Source of the DNA: Plasmodium malariae | Taxonomy: Eukaryota; Apicomplexa; Aconoidasida; Haemosporida; Plasmodiidae | Direction of reading: 5' to 3' | DNA length: 64,000 bases | Assembly: GCF_900090045.1 (NCBI RefSeq) | Contig: NC_041781.1 | Location: 248,001-312,000 of the forward strand | Part shown: piece after piece, positions 14,201 through 29,400 of the stretch | Position numbering within the stretch: the first letter of the stretch is position 1 | Layout: each line of letters begins with the position of its first letter | The notes under the pieces: generated by a model | What the model was told of the DNA's origin: nothing | Database searches by the model: none | Seen by the model: only the letters and a program-made list of their open reading frames with translations | Position numbers and translations under genes: made by a program

Positions 14201-15154
14201 ATTATTTTTTTTTTTTCATTATATTTAAGAAGTATAAAATATTTAATAATAATGGTTTTTGTGAAAATTAGATGAACTAATATTTTCAATAAAGACAAAA
14301 GTTAATTTAATTAAAATGGTATATTAATTAACCATATTGGTAAAATTAAATACAATAAACGAAAAAACAATAATACAAATACAAAAAAATAAAAAATAAA
14401 AAATCTTAAAATATGATGATACTGATAATAATAATAATATAAAAAAATTATACGTCATCTTTTAAAGGGTTCATGTTCGGCTCATTTATATCCTTTATTT
14501 ATCTTCGTATGCTTATAGTACTGTAATTCAGAAGTCAACTAGAGTAATCCTTTATTTATAACATATATAAAACAAAAAAAGGATATCTTAGAAGAAAAAA
14601 AAATCTATAATAAAAAATCTAAATCACATTGAAATTGTCAATAATTTTATCTACGTACTTAACTAATTCTTTTTGTAATATGCAATTTCCGCAATGTATA
14701 AAAAAAAAATAGATACGACTTTCAATTAATATTAAAGATATCGAACAGATTATATACTAAGAAAGATCTATTCAGGCATGTATAAGAATTACATTTGCAA
14801 AAAACTTGTATTAATTTTCTATAATCTCATAACATTGTCTCATATATAACTCAATTCTTCTATAATTTATAAATATATTTTCGTTTCTGCAAAATTCCTA
14901 TTCACAAGTAGAATGTGTAAATATATATATATATCACGCTCACAGCGATGGGATACTAGTTAATGTGGTCTATCATCGATTTAATTATTGACTATAAATT
15001 TAAAGTTAGTATTAAAAAAATCTTCTACAAATTACATATATATACACAAATATATTTCTTTAAAAAACTTTTAGAATGAAGGTTAAATTTGTATATATTA
15101 AATATTTTTCTTATTTCAAATTATCTTCAAGGTTAATAAAACCTATTTATATAA
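11269..15154. other. AT-rich spacer with possible decayed coding remnants
   Basis: Mostly low-complexity AT sequence with (AT)n near 11460-11480 and A or T runs. Between about 12540 and 13500 composition becomes less homopolymeric, and short peptide-like stretches occur in different frames on both strands, suggesting one or more decayed genes too degraded to assign. Nothing else is supportable before the RBP pseudogene tail at about 15155. Confidence 0.45.
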
Positions 15155-18100
15155 CCTCTTCTTTTTTTTGATACAATAAATTATTTTTTATGTTAAATAC
15201 TTCATCTTTTTTATTGTCATTTTTTTTTTTTTTCTTCATCATTTAATTTTTTACACATAAGAAAAAAACTAATAAAGGAGAAAATAGTTAAAACAATAAT
15301 TGTTATCCCTTTATTAACTATAGAAAAAATACTATATAGATACGATTTATTATATTTAATATAAGTATTTAGCATAATCTCAATATAATCATTTGAAGTT
15401 CTATATATTTCATTTTCATTTAATATATTCATTGTTCGTATTCCATTATCACGAAGACTATTATGATTACTATCATTAACCTTGTTTGTTGTGTATCTTT
15501 TTTTTTTGTCTTTTTTTCTTCCATTTCGTCTGTTGTATCTTCAACATTTTTATATTTATTTATGGATTCAGTGATAGAAACATTTGGTTTAATAAAGCGT
15601 TGTATTATATTTTCTCCTTTTTTTACTAACTGTACTTTATTTTTATGCGGTTCTCTATGATCGTTATTAGCTACTATATGATCGGTGGTACTGTTCACAG
15701 GATTCTTATCTTCCCGTTCAATCAATTTTTCTTCTCCTTTTTTTTTGCCCATTTACTTCATATGCCTGTTTTTCCTTTTCCAAAATTACTTCTTCAAGAT
15801 GTTTTATATTTTCTTTCATTTCGTTAATAACAGAATTATTTGCTAAATCATTAGGATTATTAACTTCTAAGATCTTGTAATAATTTTTTTGTTTTCCATC
15901 TGTGACTTCTTGTACCTCATAAATTGAATCATCCTGATTATTTTTTTTTCCATCTAACTCTGTATTTTCTCTGGACTCTTCATGTTCTTTGATATTCTTA
16001 TTAATAGTTAAATTATTAGTTGTATTTTCTTTTTGTTTTTTCTCTTTTTGAATATTCAGTTCTTCAATTATTACCTCATTTTCATTCATTAAATTATCCA
16101 ATTTTTTAAAAGCACCATCTATTCCGTTAATTATCAGTTGCGTTATCAATAAGAGTTTTTGCATTTTAATATATACTCAAGTTCTCATCTTTTGAAATAA
16201 CAATAATTATTTTATTCGTTTCATCCTTTTTCTTTTTAATATCTTCTAATACTCTTTCAATTAATAATTTTATATCAAGTAACCCTTCATTATCAGTTTT
16301 AATATAACTTATTTCGTTATTCATATCATCAACAAATGTGTAAAATTGTGATTTTCCTCTTCTCATGTTAATATGTTTAGAAATTTTTTCCACTTTTTCA
16401 TCTATTCTATATTTTTCTGCTATTTCTTCTATAATATTGTTAATCTCATCTAATTTTTCTTTTATTTTTTGCAACTTCACATGTTCTCTTATATTTTTTA
16501 ATAGAACCTCTTTCACAATTTTTACGTTTCCAATAGCTTCGTTAATATTCCCCTTCTGAAGAGCTATATTAGATGATATGTTCCCATTTTATTTTATAGT
16601 AACTAACATTTTCTCAAACTCGTCTTTTAAATCTTTTAACTCTCTTGACATGGTATTTACATTATCAGTTAAATCATGTGCTATTTTCACATTATCTTCT
16701 ACCAAATAAGATTTATTGTAGTTTTTTACTATTTCGACTTCATTCAAAATTTTTTTTGTTATGTCTAATAAAAACAAAATTTTACCTTCACTCTCTTTCA
16801 CATAATAATCTCCATCCCTAGTATCATCTTTAAATCCTTCTAATATCTTCATTTCAGATTCAATACTATTATAAATTTCATTAGTCTTTTCTATAGATTC
16901 AGTTGGATATTCATTTCTAGTGATAAACATATCATTTTCACTCTCTTCTACGAAATCATATAAACATATTAACAGTTTTTCCCCTTCTAATAATAAATTC
17001 CTTTTAATTTCTTCCGTATTATCTAGTAATTTTGCTGTAGAATTAAATATATTACAATTTCTTTGTATTTCCTTTAATTTTGTTAGATACATATTTTTAT
17101 ATATATCATTAATTTCTAATTTCTTTTTCTTCAATTTTTCATAAAATCCAATCATACTATTTATACTTTTCTCCACAGTCGTTATATCCATATTTTCATT
17201 TAACGAATACAATTCATTTTTTATATTATTTATGATTTCCATTGCTTCTTGTTCGTTCTTCATAAATTCTTTAGAATACTTTTGGGCACTAGATACGATG
17301 TCTAACATATTACCATTTTTTTTAATAACATCGTCATGCAACTCATTTAACTGATTGACATAACTGATCATGTCCGCAGAATTTTTTTTAACATATTCCA
17401 TAATTTTTTCTATATTTTCTTTTTGTTTTGTAATTTTTACTGAATATTTTGGTCTTAATATTTACAGCACTACTAATTAAAAAAATCCAACGCATTTGAC
17501 AATATTTCCCTAATTCTAATAATTCATTATAGGAGCAGTCAATTTCCATAATAATATTTTCCATGGAATTTATGCTTTCGATAATTTTGTCAACATCGGC
17601 TCTTCACTTTTGTAGTTTAGAAATTTTAAATTGATCTTCATTTGAAGAATCAATAATTGTATCTAAATTAATTAGTGTGCCTTTGTAACTATCAATATCA
17701 CTTTTCATTTTATTTATATCAATTTCGTTTTTCATTCTATGTTTCTTTGACTGATATGTAGACCAAATCTCTATAACATGAGCATGTTCTCTTGTATTAT
17801 CTAACATATCATCATAGTTTTCATAATGGCATTTTATTTTATCAATTTCTCTTAAATTATATAATGCATCTTCTATTTTCTTTAAAAATAGAATCTCTCT
17901 ACTCTTTATTTCTTCTTTTTATAAAATTCACTTTTTAATTTTGATACACTATAAATATTGTTAACTACTGTAACGGCCTTTTCTCCTTCAGTTTGTTTTT
18001 TCGATATATTATCTGCATATTCTTTTATATTTTTTAAAACACAACGAGCATCTTGTACAGTAATAAAGATGCCTTTTTCTAAATCCGATTTTAAATTAGG

Positions 18101-21100
18101 AAGTCCTATTATATTCTATTTTAACCCTTGGGACATAATAATTTTATCATTTAAAAAATAATTTGCCACCTCAACCATATTTTCAAATATATTTCTCGCC
18201 TCCTTTTTGTAATAGATGTACTTTATATTTTTCATTTCATTAATTTTATTTACTGAATCGTTTAAAATATTCGAACCATCATCTATATTAGTGAGTTCTT
18301 TTAAATCATTAATATTTTTCTTAATAATGTCTATGAGTTCCCTAGTTCATGTACGATCTTTTGTAATATTTTCATTTTCAGTGTTCAACTTTTCCATCAT
18401 TTCATTTAATAATCTTAATGACGCCTTTATTTTAATATCACTCAATAGTTTTAATGCTTCTTCCTCCTTTTTTCTTATATTGTCTCCTTTATGTACTTCC
18501 TCTCTTAAATACTTTGCTTCATTATAAGTTACAGAAGAACTTGAGTTAATAGGTAAATATCCCTCTATTAATTTATGGATTTTAATAAATTCATCTTGAA
18601 TATTTTTTATTTTAATACGGAAGTTATTTAAATCATGCGTTATATCATATCCCTCTAATTTGAACCTGATAAAAAATGATGCAAAAGTGTCTATCAAGGA
18701 ATTTATTTCACTTACTATTAATTCGAAGTTTCTCACTCTCAAATTGGCATTTTCCATTATCTTTTTCAACAATCCTTGTTCATATCCTTTTTTAAATTTT
18801 TATAAATCATTTTCTATAATAATGACACTATTATTTATTTCACTTATTTTTTTTTCTTCATTCATCATATGTTGTTTTTCATTTTTAACATTGTGCAACT
18901 GTGTTTTATAAAAATCTTCGACATGTTTTAGATTATCTAAGGTATTTTCATCAATTAATTCAGATTCATTTAGAATAAAATTAGCCAAATCCATAGCAAC
19001 GTTTAAATATTTCTCTGTGTCATGTTTTACACTCTTCACATTTAGTAGAACGTTATCTAGTTGTTGTCCATAATTATCAATATGTAGTAATGATTCCATT
19101 AACTCTTCATTAAGTTCTTGACCCTCAATTCTTTTCATACTAATATTTTCCTTCATTTCATTTATTTTTGTTTCGTATTTATTCAATTCTTCTTTAATCT
19201 TAGTATCTATAATTTTAATTTCTCTCAGCGTGTCTTTTACTTCTATTTTTCGTTTTTCACATTTTGTTTTTGTTTTTTTAATTGAGGAGGTATTTAAAAG
19301 ATTTTCCACCATGTTTTCATACTGTGAAATTGATTCATAAATTTTTTTAATTTTATCAGTATTTTTATCAGCCTCTCCAGAAAAAAATTGTGCATTTTGT
19401 ACATTCTCCTCTACTTTATTCATTTCATAATCTGACACTCTGTTATATTATCTCCTTTATCTTTTAAATATATAATTTTTAATTTTCTATTATTCGTATT
19501 ATCAAAATGTATTAAGCAAGTTCTTTTATATTTTTCAGAATCCTCTAAATATTTATTTATATTTTTTATTTCATTTAATATTTCATTTTTTATTTTTTCA
19601 ATTTCTTTTACTTTATTATCGATATCTTCATCATCCAAATCTTCATTAATTTGATCTTTTAATTTTTTTGCCATATCAAAACATATTTTTGCTTGTTTAA
19701 TTGCATATTCTGATTTTGATAATTCCATTTTTACAAGTTTGTTATATTTATTAGTATCGTTAGAATTCCTTACAATAACATTAATAATACTATTACAATT
19801 GGCTGATAATAACAGTTCTTTAGTGTTCATAATTGCATTCAATACCTCATTTATATAATCATTTCCCCTTAATGCTTTTTGCATATTATTACGAACTTTT
19901 TCTTTGACTTCTATAAGGTCACGTAGAATTACAGTATTGCTTGAATCTTCTTTTAATTTGATAGATCTCTTTTCAATTTGTGTTATTTCCTCCTTGTGCA
20001 TTTTAGCATTCCCAGAATATTTTTCACAGATGACTGTTATCGATTCGCTATCATTCGAATCACCTAATACATTTATAATCTCTACAATATTATTTTTAAC
20101 TGTATTAATGTTCTGCAAACCCTCTTGAGATTTGTTCTTTTTATTACTAATTATTTTTAAAAAGTTTTCTATTAGTTTCTTTTCATACATTAGTTCTACC
20201 TTGTAAACACTTTCTTTCGTATCCACTAATTTATTCTCCAATATGTTTAATTCAACAAGTATTTTTTCTACTTCCTTAAAAATATGTTTCATTTGATCTA
20301 TTATATTACGTAAATGACTAACATCATTTTCTATATTTTTAGTGTTGTTGTTTAAATTGTCCAAATTATTTTCAAATTGATCTAATTGAATTTTGTATAT
20401 ATTAATACTTTCTTCTATTTTCGGAATAATTTCTTCTTTTATATTTTCTAACTTAATCTCATTCCCCTCAATTTTAGCCTTTTTATAATCTTGGTTTATT
20501 TCAATGAAGTCTAACTTTTCTTCAATTTCCTTCATGAAATTCACAATCTTATTTTTTTCACTCCGTGTGTTATTAATTTTTTCTTTTATACCAATATAAA
20601 TTGATCCTATATAAATACTTGAATTACTTAAAAATAATTTTATTTTATTTTCATTAAATATGTTATAATTTTCATCTAACTCATTTATTTTCTTTTTAAT
20701 TTGTTCCCAATCATTTATCTTTTCTAGTGAATCTTGTAAATGGTTTTGCTCTTTCTTATTATGAATATCTTGTTTCGAATCAATATAAAATTTCATTAAA
20801 TTTGAAGAATTTGTTTGTACAGTATTAATCAGTTCATTTAATTTATTATCTATCATATTTATTTGTACATTTAAATTATATATAAATGATTTTTTCATAT
20901 CTTCTCCTACGAAATCATCTTTATTAATTTCTGTAACTTCTTTTTTTAATTCTCCCTTCAAACATTCATTTTATTTCTTAAAATGTCAATTGATTTATTG
21001 TTGTCTTCACATCTATTTATAGCATCATTTAAGGCGTTAAGAAAAAGTATAATTTTGTTTACATATTCAATTCTTCTTATGGTCCTATCACTGTATCAAT

Positions 21101-24025
21101 CAAAGCTACATACCGATTTTCCTGCTTACTTATACATTTACTCGTTCCTTCACATTGAATATTATGTTTTAATGATTTAATTCTTTCAATGTAATTATTA
21201 TCATTATCTAAATAAAAATACACTTCTATACTATTGTAAAATTTTAAAAGTTTGTCTATGTTACTTATTATGTTCTTAGTGTAAACTAATTTTGTATATA
21301 TTTCAATTTTTTTTTATAAAAATTGTCTTTAATAAAAATTTCAGAATCATTTGTTTTTTCAAATAAATTACTATCTACATGTAATTTATTGAAGTATTCA
21401 TTCTCTTTCATCGACATGCTGTTTTTATGTGTATCTAATATTTTTCCTATGCCTTCGTATTCTTCTATGCTTTTCAATAATCCACTGTATTCATTTCCTA
21501 AATTATTTGAAGATTCTGTAAACCCTTTATACAGATCTTCTCTTTGCACCCTTATAATATAACTTTTACGTTTTTCGATCATTTCTATTTCTTTATTCAT
21601 TTTATCCTTCACAGAATTCAATTTCTCATATGTTATGGAATCTATTTTAGCGTACTCTCTTTTTATTTCATTTAAATTTTTTTCAATTTTATCAAAAGAA
21701 AGTGTTTCATCAATGTTATTTTTTTTTTCACATACAAATTCTCAAATCCTTTCAATAAGATTATATACATCCCCATCATATAAAGATTTAAATAATGAAT
21801 TATCCTTATCATTTGCTTTTACTTTTATCCTTTTAAACTCATCTATGCCGCTATAAGATCCTACATTAATTAATTCATTAATTGTTGTAATATCCCAATC
21901 TCCTTTATCTTTTAAAACAATAATTTCCCTTAATTTAAGCATTTTTTTGGTCATATTTTTTAGCATTTCTTTAATTTATTTTGTGTTCTTAATAATATGT
22001 AGTTCATCTTCCATTAATAAAACTACATTAGATACATTTTTCTCAATATCTATATTTAAATCATTAAATTGTTTTCTTATATTTAATATAATTTCGTAAA
22101 AGTTTCTTATTGTAATAAGTCTTTTATCTATTTCTTTTTCTTCATAATTAATTTTAGTTATTTCATCTAAAAGTAAACTTGCTTCCAATGTATCAGTTTT
22201 TTTGTTCATTATATCTCTTAATTCTTTTAAGTGACCTAATTTTTGTATAACATATATTTTCTTATATTTATTAGAAATGAATTCAAAATAAAATTTTAAA
22301 TCTTTTTTATATTCATCGAGCATAAGATAATCTTCTTCAAGATATTTTATAATATTATGCGTTTTTATACTTGGATATTTTGAGAAAAAATCTAATTTTT
22401 TTCTATTCCTCTCAAGTGTTTCTTTTACATATTTTACTATTTCTTCTGACTCCTTACAAATATTCTTAATTTCTGTATCTACGTATGAAGAATTAATTAA
22501 TGAATAGGCTTTATCTTTTAATTTTTCTACGACAATAGCAAATAATTTGTTAGATTACTTTATTTTTTCTTCATATAGTTCCTTAATTGGAATGTTCAAG
22601 ATCATTATATGACGAAAAACAGCATAGTTATTTGTTAGCTCTTTCGAATAAATTACAATATTTTCTTCTCTCGTATTAAAGATTTCACTTTTTTCTTTCT
22701 TAATATTTAAAATACTAACTGCATCATCTATGAATGATCTGTTAATAACATATACAAAGTCAATGTCTTCTATTTCTTCTCCTATCAACTTCAAAGGATA
22801 TATAATTTCATTTATATCTATATTTCCTTTGTTTGCATGTTCTAACAAATTATCCAAAACTGAGTAATCACGAATACTTTTTGGAATAGCAGTATATGAT
22901 TCGTTTTTAATACTTTTAGTATCCTTTATATATTTATTAAGAAGTCGCACATAATTCAATACATATTCATTACATTGATGTGTACAGTGTGATTTTTTCA
23001 AATTTTCATATTCCTGCTTTTTTATTTCATATAATCGATCCTTAATATTATTACTATATTCTTTTACATAATTATTATATTCTATCTTTTTTAACTGAAA
23101 CTCTATTAATGTTTTATCATCAGTTGTTATTTTTCCAGAAACACCTTTATCCATTTTTAATGTATAATTCATTTTTATAAGTTCATTTCTTAAATATATA
23201 CATTCTTTTATCATCCCCTTTAATTTATCTTAATATTCTTTGATTTTTCCATCAGCCTTTTCACTGTAGAACTCATTGTATGGTTTTCCCTTTGGAATGA
23301 GATATATATAATTTCTTTTAAAGTTTGTAAATCAACATAATCAACTTCCATCAAACAAATAAAGTTATCATCATTAATATTATTAATATAATTTTCTAAA
23401 ACAAGTGTATATGTCGATTTATCTTTCTCATTCAGAGTATGTGATTTTTTAATATTCCTAAATTTATCAAAATTACTCTCATTGTTAAATATATCAGAAT
23501 AATATAACTCTCCTTGATTTATACTAGGACGTTGTAATGGCCTATTTTTAATATCATAATTATTAAATCTTAGAAATGAAGTATCATATGATAAATTTTT
23601 TATTGTTTTATCATCATTACTTATTTTATTGATTTCTTTATTGTTCTCTTTTTCACTTAACGTATCCGTACTTTCAGTTTTTTTTTTCTCTCTCTCCGTT
23701 ATATTTCAACTTTTTATTTCTTTTTAAATATGAGATAAGTGGAAAAACGTTTAATCCTATAGAATATTTCTTTATTTTTTGTATAATATTTACTCCTTGA
23801 TTTATGTCTATATTTCAGAGTAAAATAAAAATTAACGAATATTATAATGAAAAAAAATTTATTTATTTTTTTTTTTAAATAAATGTAAGTTAGGAATTGT
23901 AAATATTCATAATCATATATGTATTTGTACATACACATATATATTTATTCGTATGTATTTATTATATTACCAAATGAGACAAATAATAGATAAAAAATAA
24001 TTGTCCAATAAATATTTTTTCTCAT
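15155..24025 (-). pseudogene. Reticulocyte-binding protein (RBP1-like) pseudogene, full length
   Basis: Degenerate copy, colinear with the open RBP frame at 26490-35174. Exon 1 is 23971-24025, with ATG at 24025, and encodes a signal peptide (MRKNIYWTIIFYLLFVSFG). Intron 23808-23970 has GTAATA...ATATAG borders, and exon 2 starts at 23807. Homology markers in order: KLKYN near the exon 2 start, CTHQC, LKDKGD, several kilobases of coiled coil, a TM segment near 15265-15330, and a tail to a stop at 15147-15149. Clear in-frame stops lie at 23230-23232 (TAA), 22555-22557 (TAA), 21976-21978 (TAA) and 21742-21744 (TGA), with matching sequence continuing on both sides. Frameshifts occur at A runs (23678-23687, about 15738-15745, 15220-15233) and near 23305, with further breaks along the body. 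RBPs are merozoite rhoptry ligands that select reticulocytes or other red cells. Loss of product is inferred from the number of independent lesions. Confidence 0.92.
23971..24025 (-). other. Signal-peptide exon 1 of the RBP pseudogene
   Basis: This 55-nt exon encodes a basic start followed by a hydrophobic core (WTIIFYLLFVSF), and ends in phase 1 with a GGTAATAT donor. The matching acceptor ATATAG is at 23808-23813, and joining gives an in-frame GAC codon. RBP genes characteristically have a short signal-peptide exon, one intron and a giant exon 2, so this fits the family well even though the rest of the gene is broken. Confidence 0.75.
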
Positions 24026-26489
24026 TTTAAATTGAACCGATGGATCCTATACCTTTGTCCTTTTACAATTTTAAAATAGTTTATTCTGATTTTTATTCAA
24101 ATAATAATGTTGTTCAATATTTAAATTTATGCTTAGAGAATTTTTTTTCTTTTTTTTTGCATTTTTCTCTAAAAAGTTTTATCTTCAAATATCCATTTTT
24201 TTCTCTATTTTTATTTGATAATGAATGATTTCAAGTAAAATGAACAGTAATAATATGGTACTTCATAGGTGTATAAAGAGAGAACTCAGGTAATATTTCA
24301 TGTTCAGACAAAGACACGTAATTATATCAGAAAAATATTTTTTAATTATAAATATAAAAATTAAAAAAAATCAACGTACACTTTTAATGCTGTAGAAATT
24401 ATATCAATTATAGGGTAAATATGAACTTTTTTATACATTTTACACAACACCGTAAATTAATATATATTTGTATAATGATGGTATAATGATGTTGTTTACA
24501 AAATAAAAAAATTGATTCCCTTACTGTAAAAAAAAAAAAAAAAAAAATTTTCTATGAATTTTAATCTAAAAGAAATCCTAAAAAAAAAATTTTTTTATTT
24601 ATTTTTGGAAATTAAAGGTGTGTGATATTATTTATTTATATATAAAAATATATGAAGAGAAAACAAATGTAAATAAAAAAAAGGTAAACGTACGATAATT
24701 AAATAAAAGAATCGCAGTTTTAAGTACAAAGACAAATTCTATCTTTAAATATTGTTTCATTATAATACACGAAAATTTTTTGTTCAAAAGTTCTAAAAAT
24801 TAATATTTCGACAGAAAAAATTAAATATTAATTTTACTACATGAATATTCTGTATATCTCTGTTGGTAAAACAATTACTTAAAAAAAAATTAACATCATA
24901 TAAAAAATTAAAACTTTTACCGTGAAGTTCAATTTGACGTAGGACTGAACTAATAACAACTTCAATTTTGTACTAAAAAAAATTGAAATTATAAAAGATC
25001 AAAATAATTTATACTTCTCTCCTATTTTTAAGGAAAGTTGAAGCTATATACTTAATGATTATTTTTTTTATATATATATACATTTTTTTTCAGTTTACTT
25101 TTCATTAAGCTTCATTTTTGAAACAACCTTCTATATATAGTAATAATTTCTGTGTGTTTCTTCCTTTTATAACTATCTAAAATTTTCAGGAGTACCTTTA
25201 TAAAACATTAATTAGATTAAAACGAGGTTTTATCGTACTATGTTTTAGTCTATTTTTCCAGAATCACTACTGTTGCAGCAGTTAAATAGTAAGTTGAGTC
25301 AACCTAACCTTTTTAAAATGTTTTACGAATTTTTTTTTTTTTTTTATTTCTTTTTGCACAATATTTAAAACTCATTATTATTTACACATATATTAACTCT
25401 ATCCTTCCTGCTAATTTCAAACTACATTGGTAAAATTATAATTTTTCATCTTCCATATCAAAATAAAATGTTATATAAAAATTACAGTTATGAATTATGT
25501 AATAATTTAACACTGTAGTACTAATATTTATTATTGTGATTTCTTACAACTTTATTTTGTAGTTTTCTTCTTTTTTCCTTTTTTTTTTTTTGTTCTTTTT
25601 TTGGTACACACCTTTTTTATACAAGTTATTTACTTTTTTCAAATATAACTGAATATACCTAGACATGTTGGTGATATTGTGTTACTTCACTTGTATTTAC
25701 TTGTTTATCCCAATTTTAATAGCAATTAATTATATTTTTTTTAGATACTCATTTTTTAACTTAATATTTTCTTTATCTTATGGTTTTATTTTATTTTCAT
25801 ATCGCATATTTTTATCTTTTTTTTTTATTTATTTATCTTAATATCAAATGAAATAGCTGCTTATGTATTCCAAATAAATGCGTATATACAATAATGGGAA
25901 AAATGTATTAGTCCCATAATAGGGGATAAAAAATATTGAAATTTTCAGCAATTAATTCTACATTTGTGAAAAATATTCTTTGCGGAGTATTCTATTCCAT
26001 AATATTTGTGGAAAAAAATACCAAGTTACATTTTCATCAAATGTTAAAAATATTCTAAATAAAAAAATAAAATAAAATAAAATAACAAAGATGAAAAAAG
26101 AAAAAAGAAAAAAGAAAAAAGAAAACTCTGTGCACATATATCTGTTTAAAGAAATTACAATTAATTTTAAACTTGTCAAAATTTTATGCATATATCATTT
26201 TGTTCTCTTATTATTTTAAAATTTTTTTTCCCTTTTTATGGTAAATGCTTAATTATAAGGAGGATATTACGCGTATAATTTTTCATCTATTACAACATAA
26301 ATGTAGTTCTATATAATGTAATTTATAGTTTAATAAATTTATTGTTAATTTTAAGCAAATATTTAAAAGTAAAAGAGTATATACGTATTTATGTAGGAAC
26401 ATATATTCATATACATATATATACAAGCAGTATTTAAAATGAAAATCAAATTTGTGCATATCAATTAATTTTCTTATTCCTAATCATCC
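24026..26489. other. Intergenic spacer between the tandem RBP copies
   Basis: About 2.5 kb lies between the 5' end of the RBP pseudogene and the 3' end of the open RBP frame, both on the minus strand. It should contain the terminator region of one and the promoter of the other. It is AT-rich with A tracts (24528-24547) and T tracts (25330-25346), and an AAAATA/AAAAAG purine-rich stretch near 26061-26122. No gene is supported. Confidence 0.6.
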
Positions 26490-29400
26490 TCATATCCAAC
26501 AAAAAGAAACATCAATGATCTCTTCCTTATTTTGGTTATACGAACTATTAGTTGCATTAAATACTATATGTTCATCAAAAGCATTGTCTTCATTTTCCTC
26601 AGCATATTTGATATTCACGATATACATACCCATAGCTGCAAAAATACTTAAGCCAATAATTATCCCTTTTGCATAATTAATTCTTTCAAATAAACTTTTT
26701 GGCATTGATTGATTTTTTTCATCACTTGAACTTGAATGATCCTTATTATTATCCTTGGTCTCATGTGTTTCACTTACATTTGATACGCTCAATGTTTGCG
26801 TTTCATTTTTAGTATGATTGTCTATATTAATATCGTCACGAATATCTTTTGTAGCAACTTTTTCTTTTATCAATTTTTGTTCTTCTAATGTATTTGCTTC
26901 TATATTATTATTATTAGATCTTAATTCAGCCGATTCTGGAACATCCACTCTTCCGTGCGCTACTATTATTTTTTCTTGCTGTTTCTCCTTGTTCGTATGT
27001 TCACTGTCACTACTAGTTGATGCACCATCTATTTTATGATATCCTACGTCCTTTTGTGATTCTTTATGTTTTTTACCCATTGTTTCTACTTGCTCACGAA
27101 TAGTATTACCATGCATTAAATTGTTATGAGAACGGATTTCTCCTTCCTTGTGCTTCCCTGGGTGTTCTTCTCCATTTTTTAGGGCATTAACTGTAGTACC
27201 AACTTTAACATGAATACTCTCTTTAGGCTCTGTTTTTTCTTTTTCTTTCTCTCTCCTATTAATAACTTTATGAACTAGTAAAGAATTAGCAGCCATTTCT
27301 CTTTCTATATTACTCTTTTGATCATTCAGTTCCTGTATTATTTTCTTATTATCTTTTATTAAATTATCCATATTACTAATTAAGTTATTTACATAACCAA
27401 GTACTTTAACTCCATCTTCAATATATATTTTTCCAGATTTATATTCACTGGAATTATCATCTTCAGAAATTTTGTTGAATACTGAATCCATTTCTTCCTT
27501 TTTCTTTTTTATCTGTTGCAATACACCATTAAGTACTTTAAAAATATCTTCTATCTCCTCATTGTCACTAATAATATCATTTAATACATTATCTATATCA
27601 TCAACAGAACTGTAATTTTTCGGTATACCTTTTCTTTCTTCGTGATTTTTGGTCAACTTTTTTATTTTTTCATCTATTTTATGATGTTTTACATTTTCTG
27701 TTACAATACTGTTAATATCATCTAACATTTCTTTTATTTGGTTTAATTTCCACTGTTCTTTTAACTCACTTAACTGAGATTCTTTTTTTTTTTTTATTTC
27801 TTCAAAAATTTCTCTAATATTCTTCTTCATAAGATTAATATTTAACAATATACTCTCATTTTGTATTATATTATTTAATATCTTCCCATATTCGCTTTTT
27901 GAATTATTTAACTTCCTTGTAATTTCTTCTACGTTAGTAGACATTTTATGTGCCATATCTTTATTTACATCCATTATATTGGAATTGTTTTCTCTTTTGA
28001 AGATGTCTACTTCATTCAGTAATATATCTGCTCTATCCATTAAACGGGTGATGTGCTCTTTGTATTTTTCCACATTAATTATATAATTGTCATTATTATT
28101 GTTTTCAAAAGCTTCTAATTTTTTCATTTCAGATTCAATATTATTATATATTTCGTTAGCCTCTTTTATAGAACCTGGAGAATATTTAAGACAAGTTTTA
28201 TTAAAATGAAGTTCTTTCTCTTTTATATTATTATAAATATTTTTTAACTGTTTTTCCCTTTCCAAGAAATCTTTCTCTTTTGTTTTTGTCATATTCCTAT
28301 GTAGTTCTAGTACCGGATTAAAAGCATCACAACTATTTTCTATTTCTTTTAATTTAATTATACTCATATTTTCATAAATATTATCTATTTCTGTTTTTTC
28401 TCTTTTCATTTTGTTATAAAGCTTTACCATATTATGAATACCCTTATCTGCAATACTAATGTCTGCACTTGGATCAAAGGCATATAATATGCTTTTTATA
28501 TCTTTAATGGTTCCTCTAACTTCCACTTCCTGTTGCTTAAACTTCTTAGAATTCTCATCTGCACTTTCAACAATACTAGTTCCATTATTAATTGAAAGAT
28601 TCCTATCATAGAATTTTTTTAATTCAGAAACAAAATCACTGGTAGAAGAAAAATTTTTTTTAACAAATATCATAAAGTTTTCAGTATTTTCCTTTTGTTT
28701 TCTAATTATCATTAAGTACTTTGATATTTTATTATTTAAAGTACTGCTAATCAAAGATATCCAATGCGTCTGACAACTTTTTCCTAACTGTAATAATTCT
28801 TCAAAAGTAGAATTGATTTCTAAAAGTCTACTATCTATAGTGTTTAGTTCTTTGCTAACTGCATCAATGTCCACATTGCATTTTTTCATTTTAGTAATAT
28901 CGTTTGCGTTTTCCTTCGAAGGTTTAACCAGTTCTTCTAAATTATTTAAAGAAGATCTGAAATTTTGCAATTTATTTTCCATTTCTTTGAAAAGAGATTC
29001 CTTTTCCATTTTTCCTTTTTTATCCTGATATATAATTGTAATATTTTTTAAATTTTCATATTCATCTCTACCTTCTAATATATCACCATAATTTTCATGC
29101 TGGCATTTTAATTCTTCAATTTTTTTTAATTTATACAATGCATCCTTTATACTCCTCGAAACGATAACTTCTTTACTTTTTGTTTCATCTATTTTTTTGT
29201 TGCAATTATTCCTTAGTTTTATTGCATAATAAATATCATTAGCTTGTGTTATCAACTTTTCACTTGCTATTTGTTTTTTCATTATATTGTCCAAATATCC
29301 TTCAATACACTTTAAAATAACAATTGCTTCCTTTATTATTTTAAAGATATCAGATTCTATGTTTGTTTTTAAAGTTGGTCTTTCCAAATTTATATCTAAA

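Noticed and set aside
23714..23938. Open frame overlapping the RBP pseudogene intron
   Set aside because: It reads through the intron in the wrong frame. The GTAATA...ATATAG splice gives a better family match.
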